In this document: one piece after another, positions 46,886 through 59,538 of the stretch
Layout of the letters: each line of letters starts with the position of its first letter
How positions within the stretch are numbered: the stretch's first letter is position 1
Assembly: GCF_009707125.1 (NCBI RefSeq)
Contig: NZ_WLVL01000018.1
Coordinates: forward strand, 1-64,000
Origin: Arsenicicoccus cauae
GTDB lineage: Bacteria > Actinomycetota > Actinomycetes > Actinomycetales > Dermatophilaceae
DNA length: 64,000 nt
Direction: 5' to 3'
The notes under the pieces: model-generated
Told to the model about the DNA's origin: nothing
What the model saw: the letters and a program-made list of their open reading frames with translations, nothing else
Databases searched by the model: none
Position numbers and translations under genes: made by a program

Positions 46886-47935
46886 TCACGAGTAGTCGGC
46901 CCACACCCGCTGCTGCTCCCCGTCGACGGTCATGACGCCACCGTGCGGGAGGATCCACTGTGGCCGGGTGTGACCGAAGGGGATGCCCACGCACACCACG
47001 GCGTCCGGGTTGTACCGCGCGATCATCTGCACGGCCGCCTCCCGCTGGGCGGCCCGCAGCCGAGCCCGGTCCTCGACCCCCGGGCGTACCTCGAAGCTCG
47101 ACACCGGCGGGCGCGCCACCAGCACCGCGTCGACGGCGGCCAGCAGACCCCGCTCCCCCATCGACCGCAGGATGCGACCGACATCGACGGCGGAGGGCAG
47201 CTCCTCGGAGGTCTCGACCAGCAGCACCCCGCCGTCGAGCACGCCCGGGTCGGCCGGGAAGCGCCCCGCCGTCAGGATCCACTGCAGCACCTCCAGGCAG
47301 CCACCCCAGGTCGGGCCGGTGACCGCGCGCCGCGGACCGTGCCACGTCCAGGGCTCCGTCGGCTCGCGCGGCCCGCCCTCGGTCAGCGCCCGCGGGTCGC
47401 CCCAGTCCAGGCCCAGGTCCTGCGACTCCCCCGGATCCGTGATCTCCAGCCGCTCCCCCGTCAGCAGCGCCGCTCGCAGCGACGCCGCATGCACCTCGTC
47501 CACGCCCGGCCCCGGGCCCAGGTGCACCTGCGAGGAGCCGCCGTAGAAGCTCGCCACGCCCGCGCCCCACAGCCACGCGTGCAGGTTGGTGTTGTCGCTG
47601 GTGCCGAGGAAGGGCTTCGGGTCGCGGCGCACCACCTCGGGGTCGAGGTGCGGGACCACGGTGATCTGGTCGTCACCGCCCACCACGGCCAGCACGGCGC
47701 GGACCTGCGGGTCGGTGAAGGCCGCCATGAGATCCCGCGCCCGGTCCTGCGGCGAGGCCCCGAGCTCGCGCGTCGTGGGGTACTCCACCGGTACCAGCCC
47801 GGTCACCTCAGCGAGGCGACGCATCCCCTGCTCGTGCACCTGCGGGTAGACGGCAGGCGCGGCGAAGGACGGGGAGACCACGGCGATGCGGTCCCCCGGT
47901 GACGCCTTGGGCGGGAGGGCGAGGGGGTGCGGCAT
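46886..47935 (-). CDS. S66 family LD-carboxypeptidase/MccF-like protein
   Basis: 349 residues from ATG at 47935; a longer frame with a non-ATG start is possible. Serine peptidase of family S66: GDRIAVVSPSF at the N-terminus, nucleophile region FLGTSDNTNLH (Ser near 113), LLVETSEELP (Glu) and GIPFGHTRPQ (His near 325). Members cut murein L,D-peptides or, in the MccF branch, detoxify acyl-adenylates such as microcin C; the SDNTN style is closer to MccF. Cytoplasmic, no signal peptide. Confidence 0.85.
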   Translation of the reverse strand: MPHPLALPPKASPGDRIAVVSPSFAAPAVYPQVHEQGMRRLAEVTGLVPVEYPTTRELGASPQDRARDLMAAFTDPQVRAVLAVVGGDDQITVVPHLDPEVVRRDPKPFLGTSDNTNLHAWLWGAGVASFYGGSSQVHLGPGPGVDEVHAASLRAALLTGERLEITDPGESQDLGLDWGDPRALTEGGPREPTEPWTWHGPRRAVTGPTWGGCLEVLQWILTAGRFPADPGVLDGGVLLVETSEELPSAVDVGRILRSMGERGLLAAVDAVLVARPPVSSFEVRPGVEDRARLRAAQREAAVQMIARYNPDAVVCVGIPFGHTRPQWILPHGGVMTVDGEQQRVWADYS

Positions 47936-48049
47936 ACGGCCATCGAACCATCCCCGCGAGACCGCCGTCTGCACGATCAGCAGGGTGGCCCTGCCTGCCG
48001 TATGACGTCCACCGCCCGCCGCCGGCCGGGGGCGACTGCCCGAGGGAGG

Positions 48050-48820
48050 TCAGCCCTGGACGCCCTTGGTGCGCAGCCGCGCCTCCAGCACCGCCGCCTC
48101 CTCGGGAGTCGGCGCCGTGCCACCGAGACGCGCCGGCACCAGGTGACGCTCGGCCTCGGGCACGGGCGGGTAGACGTCCTGCAGCTCGTGCAGCATCCGC
48201 GTGATCGTGTCGCGCACGTGCGCGGTCACCTCGACGACGTCGTCCTCGGGCCGCACCCGGATCGGCTCGCCCACCGTGATGCCGATGGGCACGTTGGTGC
48301 GACCGAGCCGCTTGGGGTGGCCCTTGGTCCACACCCGCTGCGAGCCCCAGATCGCCACGGGGAGGATCGGCGCGCCCGTCGCCTGCGCCATCCGCACCCC
48401 GCCGCTCTTGAACGCCTTGGGCTCGAAGGACATCGAGATGGTCGCCTCCGGGAAGACGCCCACGATCTCTCCGGCTCTGAGGGCGTCCAGGGCGTGCCCG
48501 TAGGACGCCGCCCCGGCCGCCCGGTCCACCGAGATGTGCCGCATCCCCCGCAGCAGCGGGCCGCTCACCGGGTGACGAAAGACGCTCTCCTTGGCCATGA
48601 ACCGCACGAGGCGACGCGACGGGAGAGCCGCCAGACCGGCATACGTGAAGTCGAAGTAGCCGGTGTGGTTGATCATCATCACCGCCGGCCCGGTCTCGGG
48701 CACGTGGTGCTCCCCGGTGATCCGGAAGCGCAGTCCCTGCAGCGCGAAGACCCCCTTGAACGCCTCGACCACGGGGGTGTAGACGGGATCACGTCGCAGC
48801 ATCTGCCAGAAGCTCGCCAT
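48050..48820 (-). CDS. 1-acylglycerol-3-phosphate acyltransferase family (PlsC-like)
   Basis: 256 residues. Acyltransferase motif I NHTGYFD (about 51-57), motif III FPEATIS (about 123-129) and PVAIWGSQRVW (about 155) are visible. Makes phosphatidate from lysophosphatidate or transfers acyl chains to a related acceptor. The C-terminal 40 residues are a Pro/Glu-rich extension. Divergent from valS across 99 bp. Confidence 0.88.
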   Translation of the reverse strand: MASFWQMLRRDPVYTPVVEAFKGVFALQGLRFRITGEHHVPETGPAVMMINHTGYFDFTYAGLAALPSRRLVRFMAKESVFRHPVSGPLLRGMRHISVDRAAGAASYGHALDALRAGEIVGVFPEATISMSFEPKAFKSGGVRMAQATGAPILPVAIWGSQRVWTKGHPKRLGRTNVPIGITVGEPIRVRPEDDVVEVTAHVRDTITRMLHELQDVYPPVPEAERHLVPARLGGTAPTPEEAAVLEARLRTKGVQG

Positions 48821-48919
48821 GGGGCAGACCCTACCGGCGGGTCACCCTGGTCGGGACGGGACCCGGGCGACGGCATACGGATTGGCCGTCCGCGCTCGCG
48901 CTCTGGGATGATCACGCCC

Positions 48920-51553
48920 ATGACCACTGACACGCCGCGCACCCACGTCCCGGACAAGCCGTCGCTCGACGGCCTGGAGGACAAGTGGCTGCAGGTATGG
49001 CGTGACCAGGGCACCTACCGCTTCGACCGGGCGCGGGCGATGGACCTGCCCCGCGAGCAGATCTGGGCGATCGACACGCCCCCGCCCACCGCGTCGGGGT
49101 CGCTGCACATCGGGCACGTCTTCGGCTACACGCAGGCCGACTGCCTCGCGCGCTACAAGCGGATGACCGGGCACGAGGTGTTCTACCCGATCGGGTGGGA
49201 CGACAACGGCCTGCCGACCGAGCGGCGCGTGCAGAACTACTACGGCGTGCGCGGCGACGCGACCCTGCCCTATGTCGAGGGCTTCACCCCGCCGCACGAG
49301 GGCGCCGACGGCAGGTCGGTCAAGGCCGCCGACCAGGTCGCGATCAGCCGGGCCAACTTCATCGAGCTGTGCGACATCCTGACCGTCAAGGACGAGGTGA
49401 CCTTCGAGGACACCTTCCGCTACCTCGGGCTGTCCCTCGACTGGGACGTGCAGTACCGCACCATCGACGACCACTCCCGCGCAACCGCCCAGCAGGCCTT
49501 CCTGCGCAACCTCGCGCGCGGCGAGGCCTACCAGGCCGAGGCGCCGGGCCTGTGGGACGTGACCTTCCAGTCCGCGGTGGCGCAGGCCGAGCTGGAGGCG
49601 CGGGACTACCCGGGCGCCTACCACCGGGTGTCCTTCCACGCCGCCGACGGGGACACGGTCGCCATCGAGACCACCCGCCCCGAGCTGCTGCCCGCGTGCG
49701 TCGCGCTGATCGCGCACCCGGACGACGAGCGCTACCAGGGGCTGTTCGGTATGACGGTCCGGTCGCCCCTCTTCGGGGTCGAGGTGCCCGTGCTCGCCCA
49801 CCCGGCCGCCGAGATGGACAAGGGCGCCGGCATCGCCATGTGCTGCACCTTCGGCGACCTGACCGACGTCCAGTGGTGGCGCGAGCTGCAGCTGCCGACC
49901 CGCTCGGTCATCACCCGCAACGGGCGCATCCAGGCGGAGACGCCGGACTGGATCACCTCCGAGACCGGCCGCAAGGTCTACGCCGAGATGGCGACCAAGA
50001 CGACGCACTCCGCCCGCGAGGCGGTCGTCGCGGCGCTGCGCGAGTCCGGCGACCTGGACGGCGAGCCGAAGAAGACCCAGCGCAAGGCCAACTTCTTCGA
50101 GAAGGGCGACAAGCCCCTCGAGATCGTCACCTCGCGCCAGTGGTACATCCGCAACGGGGGCCGCGACGAGGACCTGCGCGAGGCGATGCGGGCCCGCGGC
50201 CGTGAGCTGGACTTCCACCCGTCCTACATGCGCTCGCGCTATGACAACTGGGTCGGCGGGCTCAACGGCGACTGGCTGATCTCGCGGCAGCGGTTCTTCG
50301 GCGTGCCGATCCCGGTGTGGTACCGCGTGGATGACCAGGGCGAGGTGCTGTGGGACGAGCGGATCGTCCCCACCGAGGAGCAGCTGCCCGTCGACCCGGC
50401 CTCGCAGCCGGCCCCGGGGTATGACGAGTCCCAGCGCGGTCAGGCGGGCGGTTTCGTCGGGGACGCCGACGTCATGGACACCTGGGCCACCTCGTCGTTG
50501 ACCCCTCAGATCGCTGCGGGCTGGCGCGCGGGCGGGCAGGGCTCGGACCCCGAGCTCTTCGCCAAGATCTTCCCCTTCGACCAGCGGCCGCAGGGCCACG
50601 ACATCATCCGCACCTGGCTCTTCGCCACCGTGGTGCGGGCCCACCTGGAGCACGGCTCGCTGCCCTGGACCAACGCCACGATCAACGGCTGGATCCTCGA
50701 CCCCGACCGCAAGAAGATGTCCAAGTCCAAGGGCAACGCGACGACGCCCAAGGACATGCTGCAGCAGCACGGCACCGACGCGATCCGCTACTGGGCCGCC
50801 GCCGCCCGCCTCGGCACCGACACGGCGCTGGACGAGGCGCAGATGAAGGTCGGGCGCCGCCTGGCCATCAAGCTGCTCAACGCCAGCAAGTTCGCGCTCG
50901 GGTTCGGCGAGGTGTCCGGAGACCTCGAGGCCCAGGTGACCGAGCCGCTGGACCGGGCCATGCTCGCGTCCCTGGCCGAGGTCGTGGACGCGGCCGGCAA
51001 GGGCTACGAGGCGATGGACTACACCCGCGCCCTCGAGGCCACCGAGACCTTCTTCTGGACCTTCTGCGACGACTACATCGAGCTCGTCAAGGACCGGGCG
51101 CACGGCGGACGCGGTGACGCGGGCGCCGCCTCGGCCCGGGCGGCGCTGCGGATCGCGCTCGACGTCCTGCTGCGCCTCTTCGCCCCGGTGCTGGTCTACG
51201 CCACCGAGGAGGTGTGGAGCTGGTTCCGCGAGGGGACCGTCCACCGTCAGCCCTGGCCGACCATCGACGAGCTGAGCACCGTTGCAGCGCAGGGCGACTC
51301 GTCGCTGCTCGACACCGTGTCCGCCGCGCTGATCGGGGTGCGCAAGGCCAAGTCCGAGGCCAAGGTCGGCATGCGCAGCGAGATCACCGCGATGACCTTG
51401 ACCGCCCCCGCGGCCCAGGTCGAGCAGCTGCGCCTCGCCGAGGCCGACCTGCGGGCCACCGGCACCATCACCGGCCTGGAGTATGCCGAGGGCGACACGC
51501 TCGCGGTGAGCGACGTCGAGCTGATCCCCGCCGAGAAGCGCGCCAAGGCCTGA
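48920..51553 (+). CDS. valS: Valyl-tRNA synthetase
   Basis: 877 residues from ATG at 48920; an in-frame ATG at 48908 is the alternative. Class I enzyme charging tRNA-Val, with editing of Thr. HIGH motif at 63-66 (PPPTASGSLHIGH) and KMSKS near 600 (KKMSKSKGN). The Pro-Pro-Pro-Thr-Ala-Ser entry and VQNYYGVRGD point to the variant ValS type found in parts of Micrococcales. Ends without a long coiled-coil arm. No T-box was seen in its short upstream region. Confidence 0.96.
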   Translation: MTTDTPRTHVPDKPSLDGLEDKWLQVWRDQGTYRFDRARAMDLPREQIWAIDTPPPTASGSLHIGHVFGYTQADCLARYKRMTGHEVFYPIGWDDNGLPTERRVQNYYGVRGDATLPYVEGFTPPHEGADGRSVKAADQVAISRANFIELCDILTVKDEVTFEDTFRYLGLSLDWDVQYRTIDDHSRATAQQAFLRNLARGEAYQAEAPGLWDVTFQSAVAQAELEARDYPGAYHRVSFHAADGDTVAIETTRPELLPACVALIAHPDDERYQGLFGMTVRSPLFGVEVPVLAHPAAEMDKGAGIAMCCTFGDLTDVQWWRELQLPTRSVITRNGRIQAETPDWITSETGRKVYAEMATKTTHSAREAVVAALRESGDLDGEPKKTQRKANFFEKGDKPLEIVTSRQWYIRNGGRDEDLREAMRARGRELDFHPSYMRSRYDNWVGGLNGDWLISRQRFFGVPIPVWYRVDDQGEVLWDERIVPTEEQLPVDPASQPAPGYDESQRGQAGGFVGDADVMDTWATSSLTPQIAAGWRAGGQGSDPELFAKIFPFDQRPQGHDIIRTWLFATVVRAHLEHGSLPWTNATINGWILDPDRKKMSKSKGNATTPKDMLQQHGTDAIRYWAAAARLGTDTALDEAQMKVGRRLAIKLLNASKFALGFGEVSGDLEAQVTEPLDRAMLASLAEVVDAAGKGYEAMDYTRALEATETFFWTFCDDYIELVKDRAHGGRGDAGAASARAALRIALDVLLRLFAPVLVYATEEVWSWFREGTVHRQPWPTIDELSTVAAQGDSSLLDTVSAALIGVRKAKSEAKVGMRSEITAMTLTAPAAQVEQLRLAEADLRATGTITGLEYAEGDTLAVSDVELIPAEKRAKA

Positions 51554-51597
51554 CCCCACGGATTCGTCCGGTCCCTACCCCCACCGCCCCTTCCCCA

Positions 51598-51643
51598 CCG
51601 CCGAGTGGTCAGTTCCCGACGTCGACGACTGACCACTCGGCGG
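51598..51643. terminator. Bidirectional hairpin after valS
   Basis: Perfect 15-bp arms with a 16-base loop between convergent genes. The left arm holds the stop codon of the minus-strand gene ending at 51609, so its last codons are read from the hairpin. Confidence 0.75.
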
Positions 51644-52235
51644 CGTCGGCGCGTGGACCCGGAGCACGTCCCACCACCAGCCACGGCCGGCTCCAGCCGG
51701 CCAGCGACAACCGCCCCGCCACGAACGCCGAGAGATCCAGCTCCAGCACCTCGCCGGCGGACGGCTCGAAGACGTCCACCCCCACGCCGTCGGCGGCGGG
51801 CACGAGCATCGTCACGTGGCGAGGCAGCCACCGGCTCCCGACATACAGCAGGACCGGTCCGTCCGAGGCGAGAGAGCTCTCCCAGCGGCGCAGCAGCTCG
51901 GCGCGCGCCGACCGGCCGGCCCAGCGGATGACCCGCCAGCGCACCCCGCGACGGCCCACCCCGAGCAGCCGGGCCAGCTCACGCGCGGCTCCCCACGGCG
52001 GGGTCCCCAAGGCGCGGGGCCAGGGCACCTGCCAGGAGGTCGGCGTCGCCAGGAGGCGGTTGGTGCGGTTGCGCACGGTCAGCTCCTCGGCGGCCAGGCC
52101 CCGGCGCCGCACCCGCTCGGCATAGGCAGTGTCGGTCAGCATGCGGGCCACCACCAGGCAGATCGAGCCGCAGGTCGTCGGCGTCGACTGCTGCGGGGCG
52201 GGCCTGCCACGGCGCAGGGCGAAGGCGGGAGCCAT
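51609..52235 (-). CDS. Possible C39/papain-fold protein, function unknown
   Basis: 208 residues, ATG with GAGG 7 bases upstream. QSTPTTCGSICLVVARML near residues 16-33 resembles the Cys-nucleophile helix of bacteriocin-processing C39 peptidases (Cys 22). RHVTMLVPA (His near 140) and DVFEPSAGEVLEL follow in the order expected for the His and Asp/Asn positions. No signal peptide is visible. Divergent from the DUF4129-MoxR operon, 106 bp away. Fold inferred from pattern only; activity not shown. Confidence 0.5.
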   Translation of the reverse strand: MAPAFALRRGRPAPQQSTPTTCGSICLVVARMLTDTAYAERVRRRGLAAEELTVRNRTNRLLATPTSWQVPWPRALGTPPWGAARELARLLGVGRRGVRWRVIRWAGRSARAELLRRWESSLASDGPVLLYVGSRWLPRHVTMLVPAADGVGVDVFEPSAGEVLELDLSAFVAGRLSLAGWSRPWLVVGRAPGPRADAAEWSVVDVGN

Positions 52236-52341
52236 GGCACCACCTCACCACGTCGGCGCTCTCACGCCCACCCCCCAGCACATCCCGAGCCGGCGGACGT
52301 GGCAGGATCACGGGGCACGCAGCGATCGGGGGTGGAGCACG

Positions 52342-53076
52342 GTGAGCACGCGTAGGGGCTTGGGGCTGCTGGCCGTCGTGCTGGCGCTGGTGGGGATCGC
52401 CCTCGTGTGGGCCACCGTGCGGGGGCCGACGCTGATCACGTCGAGGTCGCTCACCACCGCCTCCCCCGAGCGCGATGCCCAGGACCCGCGGGCCGTGCCC
52501 GCCTCCGGGGTCGGCACCCCGACCGTGACCCCCGCCCAGGCGCACGGCGGGGACGGGTGGGAGGGGCTGCCCGGCTGGCTCCCCTGGCTGCTCCTGGCCG
52601 CGGCACTGGTGCTCGCCGTCGTCGTCGGCCGTCGGGTCCTCCGACGGGCGCGGGCGCTGCCGCGGGACGAGCGCGACGACGCCCCGCTGGCCCCGGACCT
52701 GGCGCCCGAGCCCGTGCTCGACGAGGAGGCCGCACGACAGCAGCGGGCCGCCCTGGCCGGCGGCACGCCCCGCAACGGCATCGTCGCCTGCTGGGTGGAG
52801 CTGGAGCGCCTCGCGGCGGCCGCGGGCAGCACCCGGCGCGCGGCCGAGACGTCCGCGGAGTTCACCCGCCGCGTCCTCGCGGAGCAGCACGTGCCCGAGG
52901 ACGCGATCGCCGCCCTGGCCGAGGCCTATCGCGAGGCGAGGTTCTCCAGCCACGAGGTCGGCGAGGAGCTGCGAAGCGCAGCCGGTCTGGCGCTCGACCG
53001 CCTGCACGACGCGCTGCTCGGCCACGCCGCCCCCACCGGCCCCGCCGCCGCTCACCGCGGGGAGGGGCGACCATGA
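52342..53076 (+). CDS. DUF4129 membrane protein
   Basis: 244 residues, GTG start with GGAG just upstream. Two hydrophobic segments (about 6-25 and 75-95) followed by a cytoplasmic helical DUF4129 domain (about 140-235: GIVACWVELERLAAAAG, SAEFTRRVLAEQHVPEDAI, YREARFSSHEV). DUF4129 usually forms the C-terminus of TgpA-type transglutaminases, here without that enzyme. First gene of a five-gene operon with MoxR and DUF58. The stop overlaps the next start. Confidence 0.8.
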   Translation: MSTRRGLGLLAVVLALVGIALVWATVRGPTLITSRSLTTASPERDAQDPRAVPASGVGTPTVTPAQAHGGDGWEGLPGWLPWLLLAAALVLAVVVGRRVLRRARALPRDERDDAPLAPDLAPEPVLDEEAARQQRAALAGGTPRNGIVACWVELERLAAAAGSTRRAAETSAEFTRRVLAEQHVPEDAIAALAEAYREARFSSHEVGEELRSAAGLALDRLHDALLGHAAPTGPAAAHRGEGRP

Positions 53077-53557
53077 GCCGCACCCTCGTCCGCCGGACCC
53101 TGCTGGCGCTCGTCCTGTGCCTCGTGGTCCTGGGTGGCGCCGCCCTGCTCGGCCTGCGGCTCCACCCGGTCGTCGTGCCCGCCGCCCTGGCAGCGGTCCT
53201 CGCCACCTCGTGGCGGCTCGCGGACCGGGCGCGCGCCGAGCACCCCGGGTGGTCGGCGCCGTGGGCGCGGGACCGGGAGGTCCACGCCACCCCCACCCAC
53301 GACCGGCGGCTCAGCGCGCTGGCCTGGGCGGTCCACGGCCTGCGCGACGGACGCACCTGGGAGCGCACCCTCTCGCCGCTGCTGGTGGACCTGGTCGACC
53401 ACCGCCTGCTCACCCGCCACGGCGTGGACCGCGCCACCGACCCCGACCGCGCGAGGCAGCTGCTCGGCCCCGAGCTGACCCGCCTGGTCGATGACCCGCT
53501 GACCCCTCCGCGCTCGCAGGGAGCGCTCACGACCCTGATCGCGAGGATCGAACAGCT

Positions 53558-53561
<4 letters not shown>
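53073..53561 (+). CDS. Membrane protein of unknown function in the MoxR operon
   Basis: 162 residues; GGAGGGG precedes the ATG. Two N-terminal hydrophobic segments (about 7-27 and 30-46) and a charged cytoplasmic domain (about 55-162; RRLSALAWAVHGLRDGRTWERTL). No family recognised. Overlaps both neighbours (ATGA), so it is made with the MoxR/DUF58 proteins and may belong to the same complex. Confidence 0.7.
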
Positions 53562-54537
<976 letters not shown>

Positions 54538-54541
<4 letters not shown>

Positions 54542-55848
54542 CGGCACCCATCCGTGACGGGCGCGCCGGCGCGGCGACCCGGCAGGCGGGCTGGTCGGCG
54601 ACGCCGCACCACCTCGGCGTCGTGGGGGTGGGCGTAGCCCTCGCGGTCGCTGCCGTGCTCGGTCACCGGATGGACCTGCTGGTGGTCGCCACACCGCTGC
54701 TCGTCGTCGCCGTCCTGGGCGCGCTGGGCCGCCCCGAGCGACCCAGCCGGCTGCGGACGGCGGTCCGGTCGGACCGGCTGCGCGAGGGGTCCACGACGAC
54801 GGTCACGGTGGACGTGGAGCACGACCCCCGCGCGGAGGTGCTGGGTGTGGATCTGGCGCCGAGCGACCGGCTCCGTCCCGCAGTGCCGCACGGCGCCACC
54901 AGCACCCTCCTCGACGGCGCGCGGCACCACGGCGAGCATCTGGTGTCGCCGACGGTGTGGGGGCGGCACTCCGTCGTCCGCGGCGAGGTGCGGCTGTCGT
55001 CTGCCTGGGCGGCGCACAGCAGCAGGTTCCGGGCCGGCGAGGGCCACCGGCTGCTCGCGCTGCCCTCCCCCGAGCGGCTGCCGTTGCGCTCCGACCAGCT
55101 GCGCCCCGCGCAGCAGCTCGGGCGGCACCTGTCCCGGCGCGCGGGCGAGGGCTCGGAGTTCGCCGAGATCCGCCCCTTCCGCCCCGGCGACCGCGTCCGG
55201 CGCATCCACTGGCCGACCTCCGTCCGCACCGGCAGCCTGCACGTCCGGACGATGTCTGCCGAGCAGGACGCCCAGGTCATGCTGCTGGTGGACGTGCTGA
55301 GCGACATCCCGCACGCCGACCCGGGCGCGCCGAGCAGCGTCGAGGCCGCGGTGCAGGCAGCCGCGCACGTCGCCGGCCACTTCAGCGCCGCCGGGGACCG
55401 GGTCGGGCTGCGCGTGCTCGGGGACGCCACCATCCTCCCCGTCGCGGCCGGGACGGGCGGGCGGCACCTGCAGCGGCTGCTCGGCGCCCTCGCGACCGTG
55501 GACCCCGCCAGCGACCGGCAGCCGGACGTGCAGCAGCTCAGCCTGGGGCTGACACCCGGCTCCCTGCTGCTGGCTCTCACCCCGCTCACCTCGCGCGTGG
55601 TGGTCGACGCCGTCGTCGCCCTCTCGCGGCGCGGGCTCGACGTGGCGTGCATCGACGTCACCCCCACCGCGACGACGACGGACGAGGACGTCGAGGCGGT
55701 CGCGTGGCGCCTGCTCACTCTCGAACGCCTCCGCACGGCGGACCTGCTCGAGCGGGAGGGCATCCCGGTCGTCGCCTGGCAGGACGCCTCCTCCGTCGAG
55801 GAGCTGCTACGACGCCTCCAGGCCCGCCGCGAACGGGCCCGGGCATGA
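54538..55848 (+). CDS. DUF58 domain protein (VWA-like MoxR partner)
   Basis: 436 residues. Two hydrophobic segments near residues 28-60, an extracytoplasmic beta-rich part, then DUF58 (about 195-260: GEGSEFAEIRPFRPGDRVRR then IHWPTSVRTG), followed by a VWA-like fold with MLLVDVLSDI near 245. DUF58 proteins pair with MoxR ATPases. Overlaps both neighbours. Confidence 0.9.
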
Positions 55849-56405
55849 GTGCCGCGAGGAGGCCCTCTGCGACCGAGCGGGCGCTCGTCCGCAAGCTGGC
55901 GGAGGCACGCTCCACCTCGCGCTCCCAGCTCGCCGTCCGCCTGCTCGGAATGCTGTGCGCCTGCGCGGTCCCGCTCGTCGCGCCGAGCGGGCACCAGCTG
56001 TCACCGGTGGCCGTCACGCTCGTCGTGCTCGGGGCGCTGCTCGCGGCCGCCCGACCGGAGCCCGCCGGTGGGCCTGTGGCCCTGGCGGCGCTGGGGGCCT
56101 ACCTGCTCGTGGCGACGCAGGACCCCGGGTCGCCGAGGGTGCTGGTCGTGGCGGCGCTCGTGGTGGTGCACCTGGCCTGCGTGGCCGTGTCGACGACCGC
56201 GCCGGGGTCCGCGCGGCTGGACCCTCGTCTGCTGCGGCGCTATGTCGAGCGGTGCGCCGCGCTCACGGCCCTCGGGGTCGTCGCCTGGGGCGCAGGGATG
56301 GTGGCGAGGGCATCCCTGCCGGCCGCGCCGGTCCCGGTCGTCATCGCCGCCCTGCTGGGGGTCGCTGCGGTGGGCTGGGCCGCCACGACCGAGCGGCCAC
56401 GCTGA
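55845..56405 (+). CDS. Membrane protein of unknown function, last gene of the MoxR operon
   Basis: 186 residues, start overlapping the DUF58 stop (ATGA). Five to six hydrophobic segments (about 27-44, 50-64, 75-88, 95-112, 135-155 and 160-178) after a charged N-terminal helix. No family recognised. The only function clue is its place in the MoxR-DUF58-DUF4129 operon. GGCATAC follows the stop at 56406. Confidence 0.7.
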   Translation: MSAARRPSATERALVRKLAEARSTSRSQLAVRLLGMLCACAVPLVAPSGHQLSPVAVTLVVLGALLAAARPEPAGGPVALAALGAYLLVATQDPGSPRVLVVAALVVVHLACVAVSTTAPGSARLDPRLLRRYVERCAALTALGVVAWGAGMVARASLPAAPVPVVIAALLGVAAVGWAATTERPR

Positions 56406-56421
56406 CGGCATACCCCACCAA

Positions 56422-56462
56422 ACCGGTCAGCCGGGCCAAGCCGGTCAGCCGGGCCAGACCGG

Positions 56463-56466
<4 letters not shown>
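56422..56466. repeat. 18-bp tandem repeat at the clpX 3' end
   Basis: Two near-identical 18-bp units (56422-56439 and 56440-56457) plus half of a third that runs into the clpX stop codon (56463). It lies in the 57-bp gap between convergent genes. No simple hairpin is formed. Confidence 0.7.
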
Positions 56467-57752
<1,286 letters not shown>

Positions 57753-57928
57753 CTGCCACCTCCACCTGTGCGAGACCGCCCCCTCCGGGCCGGTCCTGGA
57801 CCGCCGGCGCCGCAGCGCCGTGTCTTGAGGACGGTACCTGGACGCTCGGCCCCAGCACCTGTTATCGCCCGCGCGTCACGCCGAGCCCCGGGGAGTTCAG
57901 CCAACAGCGCAATGCCCCTGTCGTGCAT

Positions 57929-57965
57929 CGGGCTGCCCGGCCGGCGTCGCCGATCGGGCAGCCCG
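57929..57965 (-). terminator. Terminator after clpP1-clpP2
   Basis: Perfect 11-bp stem, 15-base loop, 15 bases past the clpP2 stop. GC-rich, no T-tract. Confidence 0.65.
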
Positions 57966-57979
57966 CCCGCTGGTGCGGG

Positions 57980-58645
57980 TCAGTCCAGCGTGGCCTTGCG
58001 GCTCGTCAGGACCGCGTCGATCAGGCCGTAGTCCTTGGCCGCGGCGGCCGACAGGATCTTGTCGCGCTCGATGTCGTCGCGGACCTGCTCGGCCGTGCGG
58101 CCGGAGTGCTGGGCCAGGGTCTCCTCGAGCCAGGTGCGCATGCGAAAGATCTCGTTGGCCTGGATCTCGATGTCGCTGGCCTGGCCACCGCCGCCCTCGA
58201 CGGCCGGCTGGTGGATCAGGACCCGCGCGTTGGGCAAGGCGTACCGCTTGCCGGGCGCGCCAGCGGCGAGCAGCACCGCGGCGGCCGAGGCGGCCTGCCC
58301 CACCACGAAGGTCTGCACGTCCGGACGGATGTACTGCATCGTGTCGTAGATGGCCGTCATCGCGGTGAACGAGCCGCCGGGGCTGTTGATGTACATCGTG
58401 ATGTCGCGGTCCGGGTCCTGGGACTCGAGCACGATGAGCTGCGCGATGATGTCGTCCGCCGACGCGTCGTCCACCTGCACGCCGAGGAAGATGATGCGGT
58501 CCTCGAAGAGCTTGGTGTAGGGGTCGGTCCGCTTCATGCCGTAGGAGGTGCGCTCCTCGAACTGCGGCAGGATGTAGCGGCTCGTGGGCGTGGCCGCGCC
58601 GGACCGGCCGGCTGCGGCATACGGGAGCTGGGGGTGCTGGATCAT
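57980..58645 (-). CDS. clpP2: ATP-dependent Clp protease proteolytic subunit ClpP2
   Basis: 221 residues. Serine peptidase of the Clp complex. Catalytic triad visible: Ser 120 ([10 protein letters not shown]), His 145 (RVLIHQP) and Asp 195 (DIERDK). The long N-terminus (about 40 residues) before the processing region is typical of actinobacterial ClpP2. Second gene after clpP1, 34 bp apart; in actinobacteria the two assemble into a mixed tetradecamer. Confidence 0.95.
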   Translation of the reverse strand: MIQHPQLPYAAAGRSGAATPTSRYILPQFEERTSYGMKRTDPYTKLFEDRIIFLGVQVDDASADDIIAQLIVLESQDPDRDITMYINSPGGSFTAMTAIYDTMQYIRPDVQTFVVGQAASAAAVLLAAGAPGKRYALPNARVLIHQPAVEGGGGQASDIEIQANEIFRMRTWLEETLAQHSGRTAEQVRDDIERDKILSAAAAKDYGLIDAVLTSRKATLD

Positions 58646-58679
58646 CTGGGTCTCCGAGAGGGTCGTGTCGGTATGGCGA

Positions 58680-59318
58680 TCAGGCGTCCGTGCCGCCGCT
58701 GCCAGGCGTCTGGATGGCGCGCTCGAAGACGTGGTCGACGAATCCGTAGTCCTTGGCCTCGGCCGCGGTGAACCAGCGGTCGCGGTCGGAGTCGGCGCTG
58801 ATCTTGTCCACCGGCTGACCGGTGTGCTCCGCGATGAGCTCGGCCATCTCCTTCTTCATCGCGAGGAGGAGCTCGGCCTGGATCTTGACGTCGGTGGCGG
58901 TGCCGCCGATGCCGCCGAGAGGCTGGTGCATCAGGATCCGGGCGTGGGGCGTCGCGTAGCGCTTGCCCCGGGCACCCGCGGAGAGCAGGAACTGCCCCAT
59001 GGAGGCGGCCATGCCCATCGCCACGGTGCAGACGTCGTTAGGGATCCACTGCATGGTGTCGAAGATGGCCATGCCGGCCGTCACCGAGCCGCCCGGGCTG
59101 TTGATGTAGAGCCAGATGTCCTTGTCGGGGTCCTCCGCCGAGAGCAGGAGGAGCTGGGCGCAGATCGCGTTGGCGTTGTCGTCGCGGACGTCCGAGCCGA
59201 GGAAGATGATGCGGTCCTTGAGGAGCCGCTGGTAGATGTGGTCGTCGAGACCGCCCTGGGGCGCGGCCGCTGCGACCGGGGTCGCGGGGACGTTGCTCTG
59301 GCTCACCGTGAGTCTCAT
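58680..59318 (-). CDS. clpP1: ATP-dependent Clp protease proteolytic subunit ClpP1
   Basis: 212 residues. Ser 106 ([10 protein letters not shown]), His 131 (ILMHQPLGG) and a late DSDRDRWF (Asp) form the triad. [20 protein letters not shown] is conserved. A GTG three codons in is an alternative start. First gene of clpP1-clpP2, downstream of tig with its own leader space. Confidence 0.95.
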   Translation of the reverse strand: MRLTVSQSNVPATPVAAAAPQGGLDDHIYQRLLKDRIIFLGSDVRDDNANAICAQLLLLSAEDPDKDIWLYINSPGGSVTAGMAIFDTMQWIPNDVCTVAMGMAASMGQFLLSAGARGKRYATPHARILMHQPLGGIGGTATDVKIQAELLLAMKKEMAELIAEHTGQPVDKISADSDRDRWFTAAEAKDYGFVDHVFERAIQTPGSGGTDA

Positions 59319-59477
59319 CTCTCTGTCGCACTGGGTGGCGCCCTGCCGTGGACCGGTCTCGAGCGTCGCTTGCTGATGACACTAACGCCCGGTGCCGACA
59401 CACCCTTCCCGCCGGGGCGCGTGTTCGCCGTGAGCGCACACCGAGGGCGCGCAGCGAGCCCGCCCTCGCGACGGCGA

Positions 59478-59507
59478 GGAGCCCGCCACCTCGCGGTGAC
59501 GGGCTCC
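59478..59507 (-). terminator. Terminator after tig
   Basis: 13-bp stem with one mismatch, 4-base loop, about 32 bases past the tig stop. No T-tract. Confidence 0.7.
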
Positions 59508-59538
59508 CCGTGGGGTGGTGCCGTAGCGGGCGTGCGGA